Origin: Lachnospiraceae bacterium
GTDB taxonomy: Bacteria > Bacillota > Clostridia > Lachnospirales > Lachnospiraceae
NCBI GenBank assembly: GCA_017420605.1
Contig: JAFOIS010000085.1
Coordinates: forward strand, 1 to 13,358
Reading direction: 5' to 3'
Length of the DNA stretch: 13,358 nucleotides
In this document: piece after piece, positions 9,428 through 13,358 of the stretch
How positions within the stretch are numbered: the stretch's first letter is position 1
How the letters are laid out: each line of letters begins with the position of its first letter
The notes under the pieces: model-generated
The model's database searches: none
What the model was told of the DNA's origin: nothing
The model's input: the letters and a program-made list of their open reading frames with translations, nothing else
Position numbers and translations under genes: made by a program

Positions 9428-10378
9428 TTATTCCTCAAAGCATTGATACTGCGTCAGTATGTATCTGCCCGTCTCGTAGAGCAGGCTCTCCGCGCGGCGT
9501 CTCAGTTCCAGAGAAGTATGCGGAAGATAGCACTCCGTCACAGACGGCAGGCGGCTTCGTCTATGAAATGCAGCCTCGCCGAGGGAAAACATGCACGTCG
9601 CCTCAAACGTGAAATACCCTTTGTATCCGGCCCCAAGAAGCCCCTGCATTACCGCGTCCAGATCGAGCGTCCCCATAAAAGGAGCGAGATGATCGTCATG
9701 TTCACCGAAATTATCCTGGATATGCACAGCCCGCAGATGGTCCCCCAGCGCAAGTATCTCCGCTGCCTGATCCAGCCCCTCGATGTTGGCGTGGCCGGCG
9801 TCCCAGCAGGCGTGCAGGAGCGGATGGCCGCAGAAATCCAGGAAACTCCGGATCTCTTCCCCTGTCCGGAAATAATACCGGCCACCCATGTTCCACTGGT
9901 CGATATTCTCCACCAGTACGTTGACGTTGTATTTTTCCATATACGGATACAGGGCTTCATAATAGGCCCTGGCCGCCGGAAAGTACCGTTCCCGGTCATC
10001 CGGATACCGCAATTCCGGAGAGTGTACGCTGTGGATCACGAGGTTCGGGATCCCCAGTTCCCCGCATGCGGCAATCGAGCGCTGCAGCGCCAGCGGCCCG
10101 GTCTTCTCGTTGGCGGCCGGGTTCACGGCCGAAGGATTCAGGGCATTGTAGCTCGGCGCGTGCGCCTGCACGAACGTGAAGCCCAGCTTTGCCGCCTCAT
10201 TTGCCGCGTCATACACGTCACGCATCCAGTCATCGGAAAGAAACGGTGAACCGGGATAGATCGTCCAGTAAAAGTCAAAGTCGAGATACCGGAAACCGGT
10301 TCCCTCATATGCCCGGACGGCCTCCGCCCAGTTTTCCGTATAGCCCCTCAGATCCGCAATGGTCGTCGCAAGTTTCAT
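9428..10378 (-). CDS. Sugar phosphate isomerase/epimerase-like TIM-barrel protein
   Basis: 316 aa with the xylose-isomerase-like TIM-barrel (AP endonuclease 2) fold. Members isomerise or epimerise sugars or inosose-type compounds using a bound divalent metal. Likely metal ligands and catalytic residues are E157 (VLVENID), D193 and H196 (CWDAGHANI), H219 (AVHIQDN) and E259 (FTFEAT), one per late barrel strand as expected; HSVHS (116-120) is the fourth-strand block. Length is normal for the family. AAGGAG lies 6 nt before the ATG. No sugar transporter, kinase or regulator is beside it, so the substrate is unknown. Its end is 11 nt from the convergent lipoprotein gene, with no visible terminator between them. 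An endonuclease IV function is less likely, given the lack of its extra metal-binding His residues. Confidence 0.82.
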   Translation of the reverse strand: MKLATTIADLRGYTENWAEAVRAYEGTGFRYLDFDFYWTIYPGSPFLSDDWMRDVYDAANEAAKLGFTFVQAHAPSYNALNPSAVNPAANEKTGPLALQRSIAACGELGIPNLVIHSVHSPELRYPDDRERYFPAARAYYEALYPYMEKYNVNVLVENIDQWNMGGRYYFRTGEEIRSFLDFCGHPLLHACWDAGHANIEGLDQAAEILALGDHLRAVHIQDNFGEHDDHLAPFMGTLDLDAVMQGLLGAGYKGYFTFEATCMFSLGEAAFHRRSRLPSVTECYLPHTSLELRRRAESLLYETGRYILTQYQCFEE

Positions 10379-10395
10379 ATGGCGCTCCTTTCCTG

Positions 10396-10498
10396 ATCCT
10401 GCCTTATTATTATAAAAGACGGTTTATTACATATTTTATCATTCTGCAGGATCACGATAAAGCGGTTTATCCTGCGGATTGCGGTGCATTTCCGCAGG
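10396..10498. promoter_or_regulatory. Overlapping inverted repeats between divergent promoters (operator-like)
   Basis: ATCCTGC occurs at 10396-10402, as its reverse complement GCAGGAT at 10446-10452, and again at 10469-10475. The last two form an inverted repeat. The third also begins a perfect 8-bp repeat, CCTGCGGA (10471-10478) with TCCGCAGG (10491-10498), which brackets the -35 box of the plus-strand promoter. Such placement suits a repressor site, but no regulator gene is adjacent. Confidence 0.4.
10409..10414 (-). promoter_or_regulatory. Probable -10 element for the isomerase-like gene
   Basis: A perfect TATAAT on the minus strand (10414-10409), 31 nt before the ATG. No recognisable -35 box lies 16-18 nt upstream, so the promoter may be weak or need an activator. 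Confidence 0.4.
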
Positions 10499-10507
10499 GA
10501 GTATAAT
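10479..10507 (+). promoter_or_regulatory. Promoter for the small protein and CDF transporter genes
   Basis: TTGCGG (10479-10484), a 17-nt spacer and a perfect TATAAT (10502-10507). The start should fall near 10514, about 39 nt before the ATG at 10553. The -35 lies in the loop of the inverted repeat 10471-10498. Confidence 0.6.
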
Positions 10508-10552
10508 TATATAGTTAAGGCGGCTGCAAAAGCCGGGAGAGGAGGATGGCAT

Positions 10553-10957
10553 ATGCTGAAAAACAACAACGTCCAATCCGTTATACAGAAACCCCGAAGG
10601 ACCTGGGTCGACGCGCTGGATATTTACAGCCAGTATTTCCACGCGCACTGCAATTCCCGCGGATCGGAGCGCCGGGCAGCGCTCGTGAGGCTTACCGCGC
10701 TGAAGGACGCGGAAGGCGTGCTGGCCTATCAGATCAGCGCATCTTTTATGCCGTTCGAAGATGAAGAGGACTTCCGGGTGCCGAACGACGTGCTTGCGGA
10801 ACGCATCGTCCATGACGGCATGAAAAAAAGAGCAAAGAAAAAGGAAGAAGAACTTCTTTCCGTGATCCGGGATGAGATCGACGCACTGCTGCCGTCTCTT
10901 CGGGCGGAAGCGGAAATTTTCTGGGACCGCCCGCTCCGCGACGCCAGATACGCGTAA
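10553..10957 (+). CDS. Small hypothetical protein, acidic/basic with helical C-terminus
   Basis: 134 aa, family not recognised. There is no signal peptide or membrane segment. The N-terminal half has a Trp/Tyr-containing segment (WVDALDIYSQYF, 18-29) followed by an Arg/Ala-rich stretch. The middle is acidic (FEDEEDF), then comes a Lys-rich run (KKRAKKKEEE, near 92-101) inside a long predicted helix that continues to about residue 122. The charge pattern suggests a soluble protein that may bind nucleic acid or a partner, but no function can be assigned. GGAGGA (10541-10546) lies 6 nt before ATG 10553; an in-frame ATG at 10484 lies upstream of the mapped promoter, so it is rejected. The CDF gene begins 51 nt downstream on the same strand with no terminator between, so the two are probably co-transcribed. 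Confidence 0.7.
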   Translation: MLKNNNVQSVIQKPRRTWVDALDIYSQYFHAHCNSRGSERRAALVRLTALKDAEGVLAYQISASFMPFEDEEDFRVPNDVLAERIVHDGMKKRAKKKEEELLSVIRDEIDALLPSLRAEAEIFWDRPLRDARYA

Positions 10958-10964
10958 ACGAAAA

Positions 10965-10996
10965 GAGCCCATAAGATAAAGGGCCCATAGGATAAA
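10965..10996 (+). repeat. Two 16-bp tandem copies just before the CDF gene
   Basis: GAGCCCATAAGATAAA (10965-10980) is followed directly by GGGCCCATAGGATAAA (10981-10996), 14 of 16 bases alike. A decayed third copy, GGGAACCATACGATG, runs into the start codon. The repeats carry the AAAGGG that probably serves as the ribosome site of the CDF gene. Confidence 0.7.
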
Positions 10997-11008
10997 GGGA
11001 ACCATACG

Positions 11009-12169
11009 ATGTCTGCCGGAAAGAACATGCAGGAACAGGATAACGGCTCTATCTTCAGCGCCGCCGCAAGGCAGCGCGAAAGTCTCCGTGCCGGTATCTT
11101 CGGACTTCTTGCGAACGTGCTGCTCTCCGCGATCAAGCTTGCGGCGGGGCTTCTTTCCCGCTCCGTCTCGATCATTGCGGACGCGGCGAACAGTATGTCC
11201 GACGCTTCCTCGAGCATCCTGTCCCTGATCGGCGTCCGGCTTTCCGCGAAACCCGCAGATGAAGAGCATCCTTTCGGACACGGAAGGATCGAATACCTTT
11301 CCGCGCTGTTCATTTCGATCGTCATGATCCTGGTGGGGTTTTCGTCCCTCTGGACCGGCATACGCAAGATCATTTCCCCGGAACTGACGAGCTTCGGCAT
11401 TCTTCCGCTTGCGATCCTTCTGGTCTCCGTCCTTATCAAGTGCGGCCTGGCCTTCTTCTACGGCCAGCAGGCGCGGAAACTGTCTTCCGCGGTGCTTTCT
11501 GCTGCCGCCGTCGACGCGCGCAACGACCTCCTTGTGACCGGCGCTGCGATTGTCGTCATGCTTGTCGAAAAATATTTTCAGATCCCCGTCGACGGCTACG
11601 TCGGTACGGCAGTTTCGCTCTTTGTTATCGTTTCCGGCTTCTCCGTCATGAAGGATACGACGCTTCCGCTGATCGGCGAAGCGCAGAATCCGGAACTCTG
11701 TGAAAAGATCTCTTCCCTTGTGGAAAGCACGGAAGGCATCCTGGGCACGCATGACCTCATCGTCCACAGCTACGGGCCGGACCGGCACATCGCCTCGATC
11801 CACGCGGAGGTCGCCAGTACGCTTTCGCTGGAGGAAGCGCACCGCATCGCCGACGCGGCCGAGCGCGCCGTGCGGGATAAACTGGGCGTGCAGCTCGTGA
11901 TCCATGCGGACCCGGTATCCGAAAACGATCCTGTGATCGAGACCGCAAAAAAAGAACTCGAGACGGTTATTTCCCGTCTCGACCCTTCTCTTACCTATCA
12001 TGATTTCCGCGTAGTGCACGGGAAATCGCATATCAATCTCGTATTTGACCTTGTCCTGCCCTATTCGTACGACGCATCCCGCCAGGAGGCTCTTGTGCAG
12101 GAACTCAAAGCCGCCATGCAAAAGAGCGATCCTCGGTACCACTGCCATATCACCTGCGACCGGAAATAA
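11009..12169 (+). CDS. Cation diffusion facilitator transporter, Mn-type
   Basis: A 386-aa CDF-family antiporter that should export divalent metal in exchange for protons across the cytoplasmic membrane. Six membrane segments lie between about residues 28 and 222. The transport site reads N61-x-x-x-D65 in TM2 and D169-x-x-x-D173 in TM5. From memory, the Asn/Asp plus Asp/Asp pattern is that of manganese CDFs such as MntE, whereas zinc exporters have His in the TM5 position. HPFGHGRIEYL (87-97) is the conserved loop after TM2. A normal cytosolic dimerisation domain covers about 232-303, ending in VIHADPV. A further segment of about 70 aa (about 315-385) looks like a second copy of that domain. 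The protein is thus longer than the usual 300 aa. AAAGGGAA lies 7-8 nt before the ATG. Confidence 0.92.
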   Translation: MSAGKNMQEQDNGSIFSAAARQRESLRAGIFGLLANVLLSAIKLAAGLLSRSVSIIADAANSMSDASSSILSLIGVRLSAKPADEEHPFGHGRIEYLSALFISIVMILVGFSSLWTGIRKIISPELTSFGILPLAILLVSVLIKCGLAFFYGQQARKLSSAVLSAAAVDARNDLLVTGAAIVVMLVEKYFQIPVDGYVGTAVSLFVIVSGFSVMKDTTLPLIGEAQNPELCEKISSLVESTEGILGTHDLIVHSYGPDRHIASIHAEVASTLSLEEAHRIADAAERAVRDKLGVQLVIHADPVSENDPVIETAKKELETVISRLDPSLTYHDFRVVHGKSHINLVFDLVLPYSYDASRQEALVQELKAAMQKSDPRYHCHITCDRK

Positions 12170-12205
12170 CCCGTATCCCGCATGATGCCGCAATAAGAAT
12201 AAACC

Positions 12206-12241
12206 GCATTCTGCCGTGAGTCTTATAATTCGGCAGAATGC
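12206..12241. terminator. Hairpin between CDF and nuclease genes, possible terminator
   Basis: A perfect 11-bp stem, GCATTCTGCCG (12206-12216) with CGGCAGAATGC (12231-12241), with a 14-nt A+T-rich loop. No T-run follows on the plus strand. The minus-strand side continues into GGTTTATTCTTATTG, a weak tail, so it may end the convergent nuclease transcript better than the CDF one. Confidence 0.5.
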
Positions 12242-12284
12242 TGGCCTATCTGTATACGCACGTGAGTTACTGCGTTGCTCTCAC

Positions 12285-12326
12285 GCACACGCGTCACTGC
12301 GAGTATTATCATGCACGCGCGTCACT
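12285..12326. repeat. Short direct repeat downstream of the nuclease gene
   Basis: GCACACGCGTCACT (12285-12298) and GCACGCGCGTCACT (12313-12326) differ at one base. Just upstream, CGTGAG (12261-12266) can pair with CTCACG (12280-12285). The intergenic stretch 12242-12331 holds nothing else that I can name. Confidence 0.5.
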
Positions 12327-12331
12327 TTGAT

Positions 12332-13138
12332 TTAAATGAAATAGCGCTCGAACTGCAGCTGCAGCATTTTTATATTCAATGGCTGCCGGGACGTTTCGAA
12401 CGTCAGGAACAGCTGGTCGCCGGGATAGATCCCGCTTCTTATATAGCCATTGATCCGCTCCACTGCGTTGCCTGCATATCCAAGTTCATCCAGCATGCCG
12501 AGGTGCTCAAGATACAGCGTCCTTCTCTGCCGGACATGCAATACCGTAAAATCCGGATGGATCGTCCCGAACCGCTCCAGTTTCAGAGGGCATTCATATC
12601 TGTACGGGATATCCATCTGTTTCAGAAGATTGGCGATCAGAATCTCCGATTTTGACCGTACGCGTTCTCCTTTTTCTGTATAAAACTCAGGCATATCATC
12701 CCGGAATTCCTTGTGCTCGTACGTTACGGCTTCCCACTGCCGTATATATTCATCATCCGAAAGTTCAATAGGTGTGATGAGAGCCTGACGTTCAGAACTC
12801 AGTGACAAATATATATCTTCCGGACATACGCCGGTGCAATCAGCCTGTATTTGCTGAAGGCGCACAAGTTCTTCCTGCGCGGTACGAAATACTTTCCTGT
12901 CATAATCCATCTGTGCCAGCGCGATTGCAAGCTGTATGTCTTTTTGGGGTATATACTTCCCGTTCGTTTCTTTTTTACTTCTTTGGTAGTATTGGACCCT
13001 GCCTTTATCAACACTTATTCTCAGGGTTCCCGTCAATTCTTTTCGAACGCTGCTTTGTTTCTCCTCTAGGATCTGTTTCAGTCTTTGACATCTTCTTTCT
13101 ATCAATGATGATATGGTTGCCGAAGTAATATTTCGCAT
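12332..13138 (-). CDS. PD-(D/E)XK-like nuclease domain protein
   Basis: 268 aa. The N-terminal half (about 1-100) is helical and highly charged, probably coiled-coil, with a short strand pair (TLRISVDKGRVQYY, 38-51). The C-terminal half resembles a restriction-endonuclease-like fold: RSKSE (161-165) with E165, HPDF (194-197) with D196, and YLEHLG (209-214) with E211. These correspond to the E, D and E positions of the PD-(D/E)XK core. Two residues after E211 there is Leu rather than the usual Lys, with His212 between, so either the lysine has moved or the site has diverged. I recall similar proteins in clostridia that are annotated as hypothetical. Base composition is clearly lower in G+C than its neighbours (about 40% in the 60 bases from 12961), and its ribosome site is poor, both suggesting transfer. 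A DNA-cleaving role is inferred from fold motifs only; it may be inactive. Confidence 0.65.
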   Translation of the reverse strand: MRNITSATISSLIERRCQRLKQILEEKQSSVRKELTGTLRISVDKGRVQYYQRSKKETNGKYIPQKDIQLAIALAQMDYDRKVFRTAQEELVRLQQIQADCTGVCPEDIYLSLSSERQALITPIELSDDEYIRQWEAVTYEHKEFRDDMPEFYTEKGERVRSKSEILIANLLKQMDIPYRYECPLKLERFGTIHPDFTVLHVRQRRTLYLEHLGMLDELGYAGNAVERINGYIRSGIYPGDQLFLTFETSRQPLNIKMLQLQFERYFI

Positions 13139-13216
13139 AGTTTGATCTGCCTTTCTTGTTGGGGTATGTCTTGCTACTACAAAAAAAGCCCTATGCAGCC
13201 CGGTCTACCGCATGTG

Positions 13217-13358
13217 GCGGATAACTGACGTTCTCATCATCTTGCTTATCCGCCCTTCGCCGGCTGCACCGGCGCGCTCAGCGGATAACTGACGCCTTCA
13301 CTGTCTTGCTTATCCGCCTTTCGCCGGCCGCACCGGCGCGTTCAGCGGATAACTGACG
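13217..13358. repeat. 64-bp tandem repeat array with two hairpins per unit, running off the window
   Basis: Units begin with GCGGATAACTGACG at 13217, 13281 and 13345, a strict 64-bp period; the third is cut by the window end. Each full unit has GCGGATAA pairing with TTATCCGC (13217-13224 with 13247-13254 in unit 1), then CGCCGG pairing with CCGGCG across a 5-nt loop. The two full copies differ at nine places, all transitions, six of them in the ten bases after GCGGATAACTGACG inside the first loop. The unit length is not a multiple of three, so this is not a protein repeat. The stretch 13139-13216 before it shows only an A7 run. Confidence 0.85.

Noticed and set aside
10439..12193. 584-codon minus-strand ORF opposite the small protein and CDF genes
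   Set aside because: It overlaps two better-supported genes entirely; its composition is a shadow of codon bias on the other strand.
13217..13358. CRISPR array
   Set aside because: The whole 64-bp unit is conserved, including what would be the spacer; only about 10 bases vary, by transitions. No cas gene is present.
13217..13358. Integron attC sites
   Set aside because: The arms do not contain the GTTRRRY/RYYYAAC core sites, and no gene cassettes lie between the units.

Overview
This is a 13.4-kb stretch of chromosome, G+C-rich by eye, with strong GGAGG-type ribosome sites and near-consensus sigma-A promoters. Together with the gene families present (DUF5058-type membrane proteins, a FeoA-FeoB fusion, a long Mn-type CDF transporter), this suggests an anaerobic Firmicute of class Clostridia, perhaps Lachnospiraceae or a relative. 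That placement is inference, because no rRNA or other phylogenetic marker is present.

Layout. (1) 1-464, minus: a GNAT acetyltransferase cut off by the window edge. (2) 465-791: a divergent promoter region with a strongly structured 5' leader. (3) 792-5051, plus: a four-gene operon of cytosolic M20 amidohydrolase, DUF5058-type membrane protein, second membrane protein and fold-type-II PLP enzyme, closed by an intrinsic terminator at 5088-5117. (4) 5186-7621, minus: an iron(II) transporter with FeoA fused to the front of FeoB, converging on the same terminator. (5) 7845-9416, plus: a large lipoprotein of unknown function behind a very good promoter. (6) 9428-10378, minus: a xylose-isomerase-like TIM-barrel protein. 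(7) 10379-10552: a divergent control region with overlapping inverted repeats. (8) 10553-12169, plus: a small unrecognised protein, then a Mn-type cation diffusion facilitator with what looks like a duplicated C-terminal domain. (9) 12332-13138, minus: a lower-G+C PD-(D/E)XK-like nuclease. (10) 13217 to the end: a 64-bp tandem repeat, each unit carrying two potential hairpins, running off the window.

How it fits together. The operon at 792-5051 is the best candidate for an undescribed system. Two small membrane proteins would form or support a transporter for an acylated or otherwise masked amino acid. The M20 enzyme would unmask it in the cytosol, and the PLP enzyme would carry out a beta-elimination or beta-replacement on the product. 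The substrate cannot be read from sequence. FeoAB imports Fe2+, and the CDF protein probably exports Mn2+ or a similar metal; they lie in separate transcription units, so joint regulation is not shown. The right end (nuclease plus repeat array, with changed base composition) looks like an accessory insertion.
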